Shown here in pieces: positions 43,078 to 51,562 of a stretch of DNA of 61,158 bases (position 1 is its first letter; each line of letters starts with the position of its first letter). Both the position numbers and the translations under genes were made by a program. Origin of the DNA: an uncultured Selenomonadales bacterium (GTDB lineage Bacteria; Bacillota; Negativicutes; Selenomonadales; Selenomonadaceae); the NCBI GenBank assembly GCA_946411735.1, contig CAMKFB010000006.1:1-61158 (forward strand). Reading direction: 5' to 3'. A model generated the notes under the pieces. It did not search any database. It was not told where the DNA came from and saw only the letters and a list, made by a program, of their open reading frames with translations.

Positions 43078-43731
43078 TCAGACGGCGGAGAAAAATTCCG
43101 CCTCGAGCGCCAGACAGAGCGCGTGGTAGATCGGCAAATGAAATTCTTGAATCGTATGCGCGTGATCCGCCGGAGCGTTGATCGACACGTCCGTCATCGA
43201 CGCCATCTTGCCGCCCGTCCGCCCCGTCAAGCCGATCGTTTTTATGTCGAGCGCCCGCGCCGTCTCGATCGCGTAGATCACATTCGCCGAGTTGCCCGAA
43301 GTCGAGATCGCAATCAGCACATCGCCCGCCCGCCCGAGTCCGAGCACCTGTTGAGCGAATACCAAATCCGCCGCCTTGTCGTTCGCGAACGCCGTCATCA
43401 GCGCCGTCTCACCCACCAATGACACCGCAGGGATCGCCGACTGCAAATTCTTTTTGAGATAAGCCGCGTGTTGAGGACATTCACTCTCGAGCCGCGCGGA
43501 AAATTTTTTATTGAATTCCTCGATCGAGCGCGGCAGGAGGAACCCCTTCATCAGTTCGCCCACGATGTGTTGAGCATCCGCCGCACTCCCGCCGTTGCCG
43601 CACGTCATCAGCTTGCCGCCCGCGCGGATCGAGCCGATCATCATCTCAAGCGCGTCATCGATCGAGCGCCGACAACATTCAAGCGCCGGATATCTCTCGA
43701 TCAGCTCCGTAACTCTATTTACCTTTGTCAA
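43078..43731 (-). CDS. gmhA: SIS-domain phosphoheptose isomerase (GmhA-like)
   Basis: A 217-residue SIS-fold sugar isomerase. CGNGGSAADAQHIVGELMKG, SLVGETALMTAFANDKAADL, ISTSGNSANVIYAIETAR and IQEFHLPIYHALCLALE follow sedoheptulose-7-phosphate isomerase closely. It starts heptose synthesis for lipopolysaccharide core, supporting a diderm envelope. The start is TTG at 43731 behind GGGGAGGG, overlapping the upstream gene by 17 bases. A related SIS enzyme with another sugar substrate remains possible. Confidence 0.85.
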   Translation of the reverse strand: MTKVNRVTELIERYPALECCRRSIDDALEMMIGSIRAGGKLMTCGNGGSAADAQHIVGELMKGFLLPRSIEEFNKKFSARLESECPQHAAYLKKNLQSAIPAVSLVGETALMTAFANDKAADLVFAQQVLGLGRAGDVLIAISTSGNSANVIYAIETARALDIKTIGLTGRTGGKMASMTDVSINAPADHAHTIQEFHLPIYHALCLALEAEFFSAV

Positions 43732-44053
43732 ATTCCGTTCCCTCCCCGGAAAGTTTGTAGCCCTCGGCAGGATTGTCGGGCGGGCGCCGCGCTTCCAAAT
43801 CGATTGTCGGATCGTGGTCGAAGATCATCCGTCGACCGTGCCAATGCTTGTCGAAATCATAGTGCCGCGCCGTTGACTTCGCTCCCGCTTGATACGCGAT
43901 CAAAAATATCAGCGCGCACACCATCATCAACAACACGACTTCCAATGACGCCTCGCCGCGCATCACCGTCGCCAGCCCGCGCATCGTAAACAGATACGCG
44001 ACCGCGCCGCCCATTCCTCCGAAGATAAATCCCGCCGCCGCGAGATCGATCAC
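43715..44053 (-). CDS. Small two-helix membrane protein of unknown function
   Basis: A 112-residue protein: two membrane helices (about 4-24 and 38-57) and a hydrophilic C-terminal tail (HYDFDKHWHGRRMIFDHDPT). The start is taken as GTG at 44053, eight bases after GGAGG; a longer frame from 44122 would place that site inside the gene. The TCCGCGCGGA palindrome at 44067-44076 overlaps this ribosome-binding site. It lies between another small membrane protein and gmhA, each overlapping or closely spaced, suggesting an envelope-related operon. No family recognised. Confidence 0.65.
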   Translation of the reverse strand: MIDLAAAGFIFGGMGGAVAYLFTMRGLATVMRGEASLEVVLLMMVCALIFLIAYQAGAKSTARHYDFDKHWHGRRMIFDHDPTIDLEARRPPDNPAEGYKLSGEGTEFDKGK

Positions 44054-44079
44054 CGTCGACACCTCCTCCGCGCGGAGCC

Positions 44080-44508
44080 TCAATTCAAATTTGCGCTGCT
44101 GCGGAATTTTCGCCACGCCCAACCGATGAATTTATACATCACGAAGAACATCAACGCGTTGCAAAATACGCCGAAAATCTGTCCGATGAAGCCCGCGCCG
44201 CTGCCGAAGATCGACGAGATCGCCGCGCCGATCAATGCGCCCGTCAACACGCCCTTGGCGAAATTGCCGAAGCCTCCGAAGCCGCTGAAGAACCCGCCGC
44301 TCGAGGTCGAGTTCCGATTGACCGTGCCCGTCGATTTATTACTCGGAGCCGGAGTCGACGGAGCTGCCGGTTTTTTGCTCGGCGCCGGCGCCTTTTTGAG
44401 ATTTACCTTCGCTGCCACTTCGATCCCGCGCGACGCCTCGACCGTCGCGCCCGCCGTCGCCGTCAACACCATCAGACCGATCATTATCGCCGTCAAAAAC
44501 TTTTTCAT
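44080..44508 (-). CDS. Exported glycine-rich membrane protein of unknown function
   Basis: A 142-residue protein with a signal peptide (MKKFLTAIMIGLMVLTATAG), a Pro/Ala/Ser/Lys-rich linker, then GGFFSGFGGFGNFAKGVLTG and hydrophobic segments ending in KFIGWAWRKFRSSANLN. The Gly/Phe-rich stretch before the helices resembles the N-terminal part of Tim44-like bacterial proteins, but the Tim44 domain is missing. GGAGA precedes the ATG at 44508. A 13-base poly-C/poly-G tract lies 68-80 bases upstream in the R4 repeat region. Confidence 0.7.
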   Translation of the reverse strand: MKKFLTAIMIGLMVLTATAGATVEASRGIEVAAKVNLKKAPAPSKKPAAPSTPAPSNKSTGTVNRNSTSSGGFFSGFGGFGNFAKGVLTGALIGAAISSIFGSGAGFIGQIFGVFCNALMFFVMYKFIGWAWRKFRSSANLN

Positions 44509-44523
44509 CGAAATCTCCTCCAA

Positions 44524-44711
44524 AATTTATTCTCCCGCCCGATTGGGCAGAGTTTGATGGGGCGCCGCCGCCGCTCCCCCCCCCCCCCATCGGCAGCGCC
44601 CTTTAGTCGAGGCGACAGCCACGCCCGGCGTCGACGCCGTACCCCGCTCGAGCTGCCGCCATGCGTTGTTTCAAAAGACGTAGTCTTTATGGGGTGGGCG
44701 GGCGGGATAAA
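44524..44711 (+). repeat. Composite hairpin/G-quadruplex repeat region, copy R4, with a C13 tract
   Basis: The left side has TCTCCCGCCC with a GCCC/GGGC hairpin, a degenerate inverted copy; the middle has GGGGCGCCGCCGCCGC and 13 consecutive C (44576-44588); the right side has stem AAAGAC (44674-44679)/GTCTTT (44683-44688) with a GTA loop and GGGGTGGGCGGGCGGG (44691-44706). The right end lies five bases from the speE stop. Two inverted repeat ends flanking a central segment recall a BIME-type pair of REP elements. Confidence 0.7.
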
Positions 44712-45569
44712 TCATTCGGGTTCGACCGCCGTCAGCAGAGCCTCCACATAGTTCGGCAGCGCGAACGCCCCTCGATGCAAATTCACATTATAATACCGCG
44801 TCTCGAGCCCCAGCCGCTTCCATCGAGCGAAGTCAACGCCCTCGATCGGATGATGCTCCTTCGATGCAAATCCGAACAGCCAATGCCCCGACGGATACGT
44901 CGGAATGTGCAGTTGATATACCCGACTGATCGGAAACGACGATACTATCCGCTTGTGCGCGCGCTGCATCGCTATCGCATCCTTCGTATAGAACGGATTC
45001 TCATGCTGATTGACCATGATCCCGTCCGCGCGGAGCGCCTTGAAACAGTTCCCGTAAAACTCCTTCGTGAAGAGCCCTTCGCCCGGCCCAAACGGATCGG
45101 TCGAGTCGACAATGATCAAATCATACTCGTCGACGCATCGCCGCACAAATTTCAGCCCGTCCTCAATCTTGATCGACACCCGCGGATCGTCGAGACAAGC
45201 CGCCGTCTGCGGCAAAAATTTTCGGCACGCCTCGATCACCAGCTCGTCGATCTCAACCAGATCGATCCGCTCGACCGTCGAGTACTTCAAAAGCTCCCGC
45301 GCCGAGCCCCCGTCGCCCCCGCCGATCAGCAGTATCTTTTTGATCGACGGGTTGACGCACATCGGCACGTGCGCGATCATCTCATGATATATAAACTCGT
45401 CCTTCTCCGTCAACATCATGCAGCCGTCGAGGATCAAAAAGCGCCCGAAATCCTTCGACTCGAATATGTCGATGCGCTGAAATTCGCTCGTCGCGCTGAA
45501 CAGTTGTCGGTCGACCTTGATCGAGAATTTGACGTTCGGCGTGTGCAGCTCCGAAAACCATAACTCCAT
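44712..45569 (-). CDS. speE: Spermidine synthase
   Basis: A 285-residue aminopropyltransferase. It transfers aminopropyl from decarboxylated S-adenosylmethionine to putrescine, releasing methylthioadenosine. [17 protein letters not shown] is the cofactor site; [18 protein letters not shown] holds the catalytic Asp. GGGAGGTGA precedes the ATG at 45569. It is divergent from ahcY-mtaD, whose product MtaD can act on its by-product methylthioadenosine. Promoter at 45590-45618. Confidence 0.95.
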   Translation of the reverse strand: MELWFSELHTPNVKFSIKVDRQLFSATSEFQRIDIFESKDFGRFLILDGCMMLTEKDEFIYHEMIAHVPMCVNPSIKKILLIGGGDGGSARELLKYSTVERIDLVEIDELVIEACRKFLPQTAACLDDPRVSIKIEDGLKFVRRCVDEYDLIIVDSTDPFGPGEGLFTKEFYGNCFKALRADGIMVNQHENPFYTKDAIAMQRAHKRIVSSFPISRVYQLHIPTYPSGHWLFGFASKEHHPIEGVDFARWKRLGLETRYYNVNLHRGAFALPNYVEALLTAVEPE

Positions 45570-45589
45570 CGCTCTCACCTCCCGCGTCA

Positions 45590-45618
45590 AGTATAGCACT
45601 TGCATTGTCGACGGGCAA
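45590..45618 (-). promoter_or_regulatory. Promoter of speE
   Basis: Minus strand TTGCCC (45613-45618), 17-base spacer, TATACT (45590-45595). It interlocks with the opposing ahcY promoter, so the two transcription units may compete. Confidence 0.6.
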
Positions 45619-45629
45619 ACTGTTAAAAT
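45600..45629 (+). promoter_or_regulatory. Possible promoter of ahcY-mtaD
   Basis: TTGCAT (45600-45605), 18-base spacer, TAAAAT (45624-45629) upstream of ahcY, overlapping the speE promoter on the other strand. The -35 is weak. Confidence 0.4.
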
Positions 45630-45663
45630 GCGCGTGGAAAATTTTTGGGGAGGCATCAGTCTT

Positions 45664-46902
45664 ATGGATTCGATTGTTAAGGATATCAGCCTGGCGCCGA
45701 GCGGGCGCGACAAGATTGAGTGGGTCAAAAATTTTATGCCGGTGATGTCGGCGATCGATCGCGAGTTCAGCGTCAGTAAACCCTTCGCCGATAAGAAAAT
45801 CGCCATCACGCTCCACATCGAGGCGAAGACCGCTTACATGGCGGAGGTGTTCAAGCGCGCGGGCGCGGAGATCGTCATCACCGGCTGCAATCCGCTGTCG
45901 ACGCAGGACGACGTCGCCGCCGCGCTTGCCGAAGCAGGCTTGACTGTCTACGCGATCCACGGTTGCACGCCCGAGCAGTACGATGATTTTTTGAGTCGCG
46001 CGCTGGATTTCGAGCCGGACATCATCATCGACGACGGCGGCGATCTCGTCAACATGATTCACTCGACACGCCGCGATGTGATCGAGAAAATTATCGGCGG
46101 CTCCGAGGAAACGACGACGGGCGTTAAGCGTCTGCACGCTCTTGCCAAGCGCGGTGAGCTTGCCTTCCCGATGATTGCCGCCAACGACGCCTATTGCAAA
46201 TATCTGTTCGACAATCGCTACGGCACGGGGCAATCGACGTGGGACGGGATTATGCGGACGACGAATTTGGTGGTCGCCGGCAAGACGGTGGTGATCGCCG
46301 GCTACGGTTGGTGCGGCAAGGGCGCGGCGATGCGTGCGAAGGGTCTCGGCGCGAACGTGATCGTGACGGAGGTCGATCCGATCAAGGCGATCGAGGCGGT
46401 GTTCGACGGTTTCCGCGTGATGCCGATGGACGAGGCGGCGAAAATCGGCGACGTATTCTTGACGCTGACGGGCGATAAAGACGTGATCGTCGGTCGGCAT
46501 TACCCGCTGATGAAAAACGGAGCGCTGCTCGCCAATGCGGGGCATTTCGATGTGGAAGTCAACATCCCGCAGCTGGAGGAACTGAGCGTGTCGCGCCGTC
46601 GAGTGCGCAACAACGTGGAGGAATTTTTGCAGTCGGACGGTCGCAAGATATATCTGTTGGCGGAAGGTCGCCTGGTGAATCTGGCGTCGGGCGACGGGCA
46701 TCCGGCGGAGATCATGGATTTGTCGTTTGCGGTGCAATTCTTCAGCGTGTCGTACATCCTGCACAGTCGCGACAAGCTCGAGAACAAGGTGTACGTGATC
46801 CCTGAGGAGATCGACAGGAAGATCGCGGAGCTCAAACTCGAGTCGATGGGCGTGTCGATCGACGAGCTGACGGACGAGCAGCGTGCGTATTTAAATTTTT
46901 GA
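45664..46902 (+). CDS. ahcY: Adenosylhomocysteinase
   Basis: A 412-residue S-adenosylhomocysteine hydrolase (homocysteine + adenosine), of the short type without the eukaryotic insertion. [40 protein letters not shown] and the NAD site [20 protein letters not shown] are diagnostic; [10 protein letters not shown] follows. GGGGAGG precedes the ATG at 45664. It overlaps no neighbour but mtaD starts 11 bases later, so SAH can be handled by hydrolysis (AhcY) or deamination (MtaD). Confidence 0.96.
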   Translation: MDSIVKDISLAPSGRDKIEWVKNFMPVMSAIDREFSVSKPFADKKIAITLHIEAKTAYMAEVFKRAGAEIVITGCNPLSTQDDVAAALAEAGLTVYAIHGCTPEQYDDFLSRALDFEPDIIIDDGGDLVNMIHSTRRDVIEKIIGGSEETTTGVKRLHALAKRGELAFPMIAANDAYCKYLFDNRYGTGQSTWDGIMRTTNLVVAGKTVVIAGYGWCGKGAAMRAKGLGANVIVTEVDPIKAIEAVFDGFRVMPMDEAAKIGDVFLTLTGDKDVIVGRHYPLMKNGALLANAGHFDVEVNIPQLEELSVSRRRVRNNVEEFLQSDGRKIYLLAEGRLVNLASGDGHPAEIMDLSFAVQFFSVSYILHSRDKLENKVYVIPEEIDRKIAELKLESMGVSIDELTDEQRAYLNF

Positions 46903-46913
46903 GGAGCGGCAAT

Positions 46914-48194
46914 ATGATTGACGGCAAGATTTTGATCAAAGGCGCGACGGTGCTCCGCGCGGAGGGCACGGTCGATGTGACGGATATTTTGATTGATGGC
47001 GATCGGATCGCGAAGATCGGTCGGTGTGACGAAGTCGAGGGCGCGACGGTGATCGACGGTCGGAAAAAGTTTGCGACGCCGGGGCTGGTCAATGCGCACA
47101 CTCATGCGTCGATGACATTGCTTCGGAGCTACGCGGACGACTTGGCGCTGATGGAGTGGCTCAACGACCACATCTGGCCGATCGAGGCGAAAATGCGGCG
47201 GGAGGATATATATTGGGGGGCGGCGCTGGCGGCGGTCGAGATGATCAAATCGGGCACGACGGCGTTCGCGGACATGTACGGACCGTGCATGGAGGAGGTC
47301 GCGAAGGTCGTCGACGAGAGCGGCATGCGCGGCGTGTTGTCTCGAGGGCTGATCGGGATATTCGACGGCGATGAAAAATTGGCGACGAACGTTGCGCTGT
47401 ACAAAGAATGGAACGGCGGCGCGGACGGTCGCGTGACGGTGATGTTCGGACCGCACGCGGTCTATACCTGCAATCCCGATTATCTCAAAAAAATAGCGTC
47501 GGAGGCGTCGAAGCTCGGGGCGGAAATTCATATGCACATGAATGAGACGCTCGACGAGATCAACGGCTGCCTGAAGGATTACGGCAAGCGCCCGTTCGAA
47601 GTGGTTAACGAGACGGGGCTGTTGGAGCTTGGGATGTTGGCGGCGCATTGCGTCCACCTGAGCGACGACGAGATTGAGATCATGGTCGAGAAAAAAGTGC
47701 GCGTGGCGCATAATCCGGGCTCGAACATGAAAATCTCGAGCGGGATCGCGCCGATCGAAAAGCTGATCGATCGCGGCTTGACGGTGGGCGTTGGAACGGA
47801 CGGCGCCTCGAGCAATAATAATTTGGATATGCTTGAAGAAATCAGACTGGCGACGCTGCTGAGTAAAGTGTCGACGATGAGCCCGCTGTCGATCAACGCG
47901 CTCGAGACGCTCCGCCTTGGGACGCTCAACGGCGCGAAGGCGCTCGGGCTCAAGGAAGTCGGCGAGTTGCGCGAAGGATTCAAGGCGGACATCGTGTTGT
48001 GGGATATGAGCGGCGCGGATTGGCAGCCGAATTACAATCCGATATCGCTGTTGGCGTACTCGGCGTCGTCGACGTCGGCAGATACGGTGATCGTCGACGG
48101 GAAAATTTTGATGGCGGGGCGGCAGTTGAAAACGCTCGACGAGGAAAAAATTATTTCGGAGTTCAACCGTTGTTTCAAGCGATTGACCGATTAA
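46914..48194 (+). CDS. mtaD: 5-methylthioadenosine/S-adenosylhomocysteine deaminase
   Basis: A 426-residue amidohydrolase. Metal ligands are in PGLVNAHTHASM, HMHMNETLDE, AAHCVHL and VGVGTDGASSNNNLDML, the latter typical of MtaD. It deaminates methylthioadenosine and SAH to the inosine forms; adjacency to ahcY supports this over guanine or cytosine deaminase. The ATG at 46914 follows GAGGAG. Confidence 0.92.
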   Translation: MIDGKILIKGATVLRAEGTVDVTDILIDGDRIAKIGRCDEVEGATVIDGRKKFATPGLVNAHTHASMTLLRSYADDLALMEWLNDHIWPIEAKMRREDIYWGAALAAVEMIKSGTTAFADMYGPCMEEVAKVVDESGMRGVLSRGLIGIFDGDEKLATNVALYKEWNGGADGRVTVMFGPHAVYTCNPDYLKKIASEASKLGAEIHMHMNETLDEINGCLKDYGKRPFEVVNETGLLELGMLAAHCVHLSDDEIEIMVEKKVRVAHNPGSNMKISSGIAPIEKLIDRGLTVGVGTDGASSNNNLDMLEEIRLATLLSKVSTMSPLSINALETLRLGTLNGAKALGLKEVGELREGFKADIVLWDMSGADWQPNYNPISLLAYSASSTSADTVIVDGKILMAGRQLKTLDEEKIISEFNRCFKRLTD

Positions 48195-48198
48195 GGGC

Positions 48199-48226
48199 TT
48201 GCATTTTTTTTGGATCGCGCTATGAT
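48199..48226 (+). promoter_or_regulatory. Promoter of the decarboxylase gamma/beta genes
   Basis: TTGCAT (48199-48204), 16-base spacer, TATGAT (48221-48226), 38 bases before the gamma-subunit gene. Confidence 0.6.
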
Positions 48227-48263
48227 AGATAGGATTGTCAATCTGTTAGAGGTGATATAAAAA

Positions 48264-48620
48264 ATGGATCAACCCGTAACGACCAACCCGTTCGTGATCA
48301 TGTTAATCAACATGACGGTCGTGTTTATCGTGCTCATCTCGCTGAGCTTCCTGATTCGACTGATTCACGTCGTCGATCCGACCAAGCCGAAGGAGGAAGC
48401 CAAAACCGTCGAGGCGCCGCAACCGATTGCGCCTCCGCCCGCTCCGGTCGTCGAGGAGCCGGTCGAGGAAGGCATCCCATCGGAGGTGATTGCCGTGATC
48501 TGCGCGGCGATCGGCGCCTACGGATATTCCGCCGGTCAAATCCACGCGATTCATCCGATTCACAACAACCACGCTTGGGAGCACTCGGTGACTTATCCCA
48601 ATAAGCGTTTGAGCCATTGA
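48264..48620 (+). CDS. Na+-translocating decarboxylase gamma-like subunit (OadG/MmdD)
   Basis: A 118-residue protein with one N-terminal membrane helix (FVIMLINMTVVFIVLISLSF), a Pro/Ala/Glu-rich linker (APQPIAPPPAPVVEEPVEE) and a C-terminal IPSEVIAVICAAIGAYGY stretch typical of OadG/MmdD. It holds the decarboxylase complex together at the membrane; the His-rich end (HAIHPIHNNHAWEH) could bind the zinc found in such complexes. GAGGTGAT precedes the ATG at 48264. The alpha and biotin-carrier subunits are not in the window. Confidence 0.85.
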   Translation: MDQPVTTNPFVIMLINMTVVFIVLISLSFLIRLIHVVDPTKPKEEAKTVEAPQPIAPPPAPVVEEPVEEGIPSEVIAVICAAIGAYGYSAGQIHAIHPIHNNHAWEHSVTYPNKRLSH

Positions 48621-48642
48621 ACATCGACGGGAGGCGATTTAG

Positions 48643-49773
48643 TTGGAAGTTATAAATGCATTCGCGGTATCGCTCGAGTCGGTGTGGCTCGACAGCGGAT
48701 TTTACTCGTTCACGATCGGCAACGGCATCATGATTTTGGTGGGGCTGCTGCTGCTCTATATGGCGTTCGTCAAAGAATTTGAGCCGCTGCTGCTGGGACC
48801 GATTGCGTTCGGCTGCATTCTGGCGAATTTCCCTCGGACGGGATTTTTTGACGAGATGGGCGTTATGATGGCGATCAATTACGGCATCAAGTATGAAATA
48901 TTCCCGCCGCTGATTTTCCTCGGGATCGGAGCGATGACGGACTTCAGCCCGTTGCTCGCAAATCCGTCGACGCTGTTGCTTGGAGCGGCGGCGCAAATCG
49001 GAGTATTCGTGGCGCTGCTCGGAGCGATGTTGGTGGGCTTCGATGTGCACGAGGCGGCGGCGATCGGCATAATCGGTGGGGCGGACGGACCGACGTCGAT
49101 CTATCTGTCGATGAAACTGGCGCCGCATCTTTTGGGCGCGATCGCGGTGGCGGCGTATTCGTATATGTCGCTGGTGCCGTTGATCCAACCGCCGATAATG
49201 AAGGCGCTGACGACGCTCGAGGAGCGGCAGATCGAAATGCAGGAGCTCCGTCAAGTGACGAAATTCGAGCGCGTGGTATTTCCGATCGTGGCGACGATCT
49301 TTATCAGTTTGTTGCTGCCGCCGATTGCGGCGCTGCTCGGCTGCCTGATGTTGGGGAATTTGTTCCGTGAGTCGGGCGTGACGGATCGGTTGTCGGACAC
49401 GGCGCAAAACTCTTTGATAAACATCGTGACGATCTTTCTTGCGACGGGCACGGGCTTGACGATGTCGGCGGAGAGCTTTTTGAAGGCTGACACGCTGTTG
49501 ATAATCGGGCTGGGCTTGGTGGCGTTCATGGGCGGCACGGCGGGCGGCTTGATCTTCGGCAAGCTCATGTGCAAATGGAGCGGCGGCAAAGTGAATCCGC
49601 TGATCGGCTCGGCTGGCGTGAGTGCGGTGCCGATGGCGGCGCGTGTGTCGCAGACGGTCGGAATGCAAGCGAAGCCGGGCAACTTCCTTTTGATGCATGC
49701 GATGGGACCGAACGTGGCGGGAGTTATCGGGACGGCGGTCGCGGCAGGGACGATGCTTGCGATGTTAAAATGA
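48643..49773 (+). CDS. Na+-translocating decarboxylase beta subunit
   Basis: A 376-residue polytopic protein that couples decarboxylation of carboxybiotin to Na+ export. [14 protein letters not shown] contains the essential Asp, and [16 protein letters not shown] near the C-terminus is the second conserved region with the ion-path Ser. The substrate of the complex (oxaloacetate, methylmalonyl-CoA or glutaconyl-CoA) depends on the missing alpha subunit. The start is TTG at 48643 behind GGGAGGCG. With the Na+/alanine symporter it points to a sodium cycle. Confidence 0.95.
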   Translation: MEVINAFAVSLESVWLDSGFYSFTIGNGIMILVGLLLLYMAFVKEFEPLLLGPIAFGCILANFPRTGFFDEMGVMMAINYGIKYEIFPPLIFLGIGAMTDFSPLLANPSTLLLGAAAQIGVFVALLGAMLVGFDVHEAAAIGIIGGADGPTSIYLSMKLAPHLLGAIAVAAYSYMSLVPLIQPPIMKALTTLEERQIEMQELRQVTKFERVVFPIVATIFISLLLPPIAALLGCLMLGNLFRESGVTDRLSDTAQNSLINIVTIFLATGTGLTMSAESFLKADTLLIIGLGLVAFMGGTAGGLIFGKLMCKWSGGKVNPLIGSAGVSAVPMAARVSQTVGMQAKPGNFLLMHAMGPNVAGVIGTAVAAGTMLAMLK

Positions 49774-49777
49774 GACC

Positions 49778-50392
49778 ATGTCAAATAATTTTTCGTACCT
49801 GACGGGGAAATCGGAGTTCAAGACGTTTGCGCGGGCGTGTGTCGAGGCGGAGGATTCGCTGAAGACTTCGCCGACGGCGTGTGTTCGCAACTGTCGAGCG
49901 GCGTTGGAGAAGATCATGCGTCGGCTTTACGAGATCGACGGAGCATTTACGATCGACGACGCGCTCAACGAGAAGACGACTCAAGACGGCAAGCCGTTCG
50001 GCGAGCTGTACAAGATGATGTCGAGCGCGGCGTTCACCAATGCGGTCGGGCGAGACTTGGAAAAAAAAATACATCGCATCAGGATATTGGGCAATGATGC
50101 GATGCATGGTTCGGGCGACGGTCGGGAGATTAGTCGGCGCGCGGCGACGGAGTGTCTGTCGAATTTATTTGAGCTTGTGCAATGGACGGAGCGAAGGTAC
50201 AGTCGCAATTACACGCCGCGCCGATTTGATCCGAGTCTGTTGTCGGACGCCGGCGGCTCGTCGCGAAGAGGGTCTGCGTTCGGCAATCTCGTGTTGATCG
50301 TGGTGATGGGGGCGGCGTTGGCGATTGCGGCGGCGTCGATAATGGGGATTCCTATCTCGTGGTCGAAAATATTCTCGTTAATCTCGGGATAA
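49778..50392 (+). CDS. DUF4145-like protein with C-terminal membrane helix
   Basis: A 204-residue protein. Residues about 14-140 (FARACVEAEDSLKTSPTACV, MRRLYEI, KIHRIRILGNDAMHGSG) resemble the DUF4145/HEPN-like N-terminal module found in restriction and anti-phage proteins, with R-x-x-G-N-x-x-x-H similar to the HEPN signature. A Ser/Arg linker leads to one membrane helix (LVLIVVMGAALAIAAASIMG) at the end. It starts four bases after the decarboxylase stop with a poor ribosome-binding site, so is probably coupled. Role unknown; membrane-bound HEPN-like proteins sometimes act as toxins or stress sensors (inference). Confidence 0.65.
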   Translation: MSNNFSYLTGKSEFKTFARACVEAEDSLKTSPTACVRNCRAALEKIMRRLYEIDGAFTIDDALNEKTTQDGKPFGELYKMMSSAAFTNAVGRDLEKKIHRIRILGNDAMHGSGDGREISRRAATECLSNLFELVQWTERRYSRNYTPRRFDPSLLSDAGGSSRRGSAFGNLVLIVVMGAALAIAAASIMGIPISWSKIFSLISG

Positions 50393-50412
50393 ACAATATA
50401 ATTGGGGGATCG

Positions 50413-50450
50413 AAAAAGGACTGCCGCAATCCGAACGGAGTCCTTTTTTT
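50413..50450 (+). terminator. Terminator or leader hairpin before the hydrolase gene
   Basis: AAAAAGGACT (50413-50422) pairs with AGTCCTTTTT (50439-50448), with T7 on the right. It ends four to five bases before the AAAGGAG of the hydrolase. A TATAAT at 50397-50402 lies just upstream, so the hairpin might sit in the hydrolase leader and act as an attenuator; no good -35 accompanies it. Confidence 0.65.
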
Positions 50451-50467
50451 GAAAGGAGATGTACTTC

Positions 50468-51562
50468 ATGAAGGCGAAAAAAATATTGGCGGCGGCACTC
50501 GCGCTCGGGTTGCTGACGTTCGGCGCGATCGATCGGATCGAGGCGGCACCGACGAAAGGAGATCAAAACGTGATCAAAACGGAAAAACTCAAGCTCGAAA
50601 AGAAATGGGATAAGGTTTTCGCGCAGAGCGACAAGGTCAATCATCGCAAGGTGACGTTCGTCAATCGATTCGGCATTACGCTCGCCGCCGACGTCTACGA
50701 GCCGAAGAATGTCAGCGGTCGACTGCCGGCGATCGCCGTGTGCGGAGCGTTCGGCGCGGTCAAAGAACAGATCAGCGGGCTCTACGCTCAAATCATGGCG
50801 GAGCGCGGCTTCATCACGGTCGCCTTCGACCCGTCGTTCACCGGCGAATCGGGCGGAACTCCCCGCTACGTCGCCTCTCCCGATATCAACACCGAGGATT
50901 TCAGCGCCGCAGTCGATTGGCTGAGCGTTCAGCCCAACGTCGATCCCGAGCGGATCGGCATCATCGGCGTATGCGGTTGGGGCGGGCTGGCGCTCAATGC
51001 CGCCGCCATCGACACTCGAATCAAGGCGACGGCGGTGATGACGATGTACGATATGAGCCGCGTGATTGCCAACGGCTATTTTGATTTCGATAAGACGCGG
51101 GCGCAGCTTGCCGAGGATCGCAAAAAATCCCGCGCGGAGTATAACGCGCAGCGGACGGAGGATTTTCGCAACGGCTCATATAAGGCGGCGGGCGGCGTGC
51201 CCGATCAATTGCCCGAGGACGCGCCCTTTTTCGTCAAGGATTACTACGATTACTATAAGACCGCGCGCGGATATCATCCCAGGTCGCTCAACTCCAATGC
51301 CGGTTGGAATGTGACGTCGGCGCTGTCGTTTTTGAATACGCCGCAGTTGACGTACGCGAGCGAGATCGAGACGCCGGTGCTGATGGTGCACGGCGAGAAG
51401 GCGCATTCGAGATATTTCTCCGAGGACGCCTTCAAAGCGCTCCGCGGCGACAATAAAGAGCTGATCATCATCCCGGGCGCGACGCATACCGACCTCTACG
51501 ACCAAGTTGATATCATCCCGTTTGATAAGCTTGAGCAGTTCTTCAGCGAGAATTTGAGATGA
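50468..51562 (+). CDS. Exported alpha/beta hydrolase with Cys nucleophile (dienelactone-hydrolase-like)
   Basis: A 364-residue protein with a signal peptide (MKAKKILAAALALGLLTFGA, cleavage near IEAAP). The nucleophile elbow is GVCGWGG, a Cys instead of Ser, as in dienelactone hydrolases and a related family of uncharacterised Firmicutes hydrolases; the acid is probably in GEKAHSRYFSEDA and the His in PGATHTDLYD. The ATG at 50468 is nine bases after AAAGGAG; the ATG at 50459 is part of that site. It overlaps the aldo/keto reductase by four bases, suggesting a joint detoxification or catabolic role. Substrate unknown. Confidence 0.82.
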   Translation: MKAKKILAAALALGLLTFGAIDRIEAAPTKGDQNVIKTEKLKLEKKWDKVFAQSDKVNHRKVTFVNRFGITLAADVYEPKNVSGRLPAIAVCGAFGAVKEQISGLYAQIMAERGFITVAFDPSFTGESGGTPRYVASPDINTEDFSAAVDWLSVQPNVDPERIGIIGVCGWGGLALNAAAIDTRIKATAVMTMYDMSRVIANGYFDFDKTRAQLAEDRKKSRAEYNAQRTEDFRNGSYKAAGGVPDQLPEDAPFFVKDYYDYYKTARGYHPRSLNSNAGWNVTSALSFLNTPQLTYASEIETPVLMVHGEKAHSRYFSEDAFKALRGDNKELIIIPGATHTDLYDQVDIIPFDKLEQFFSENLR

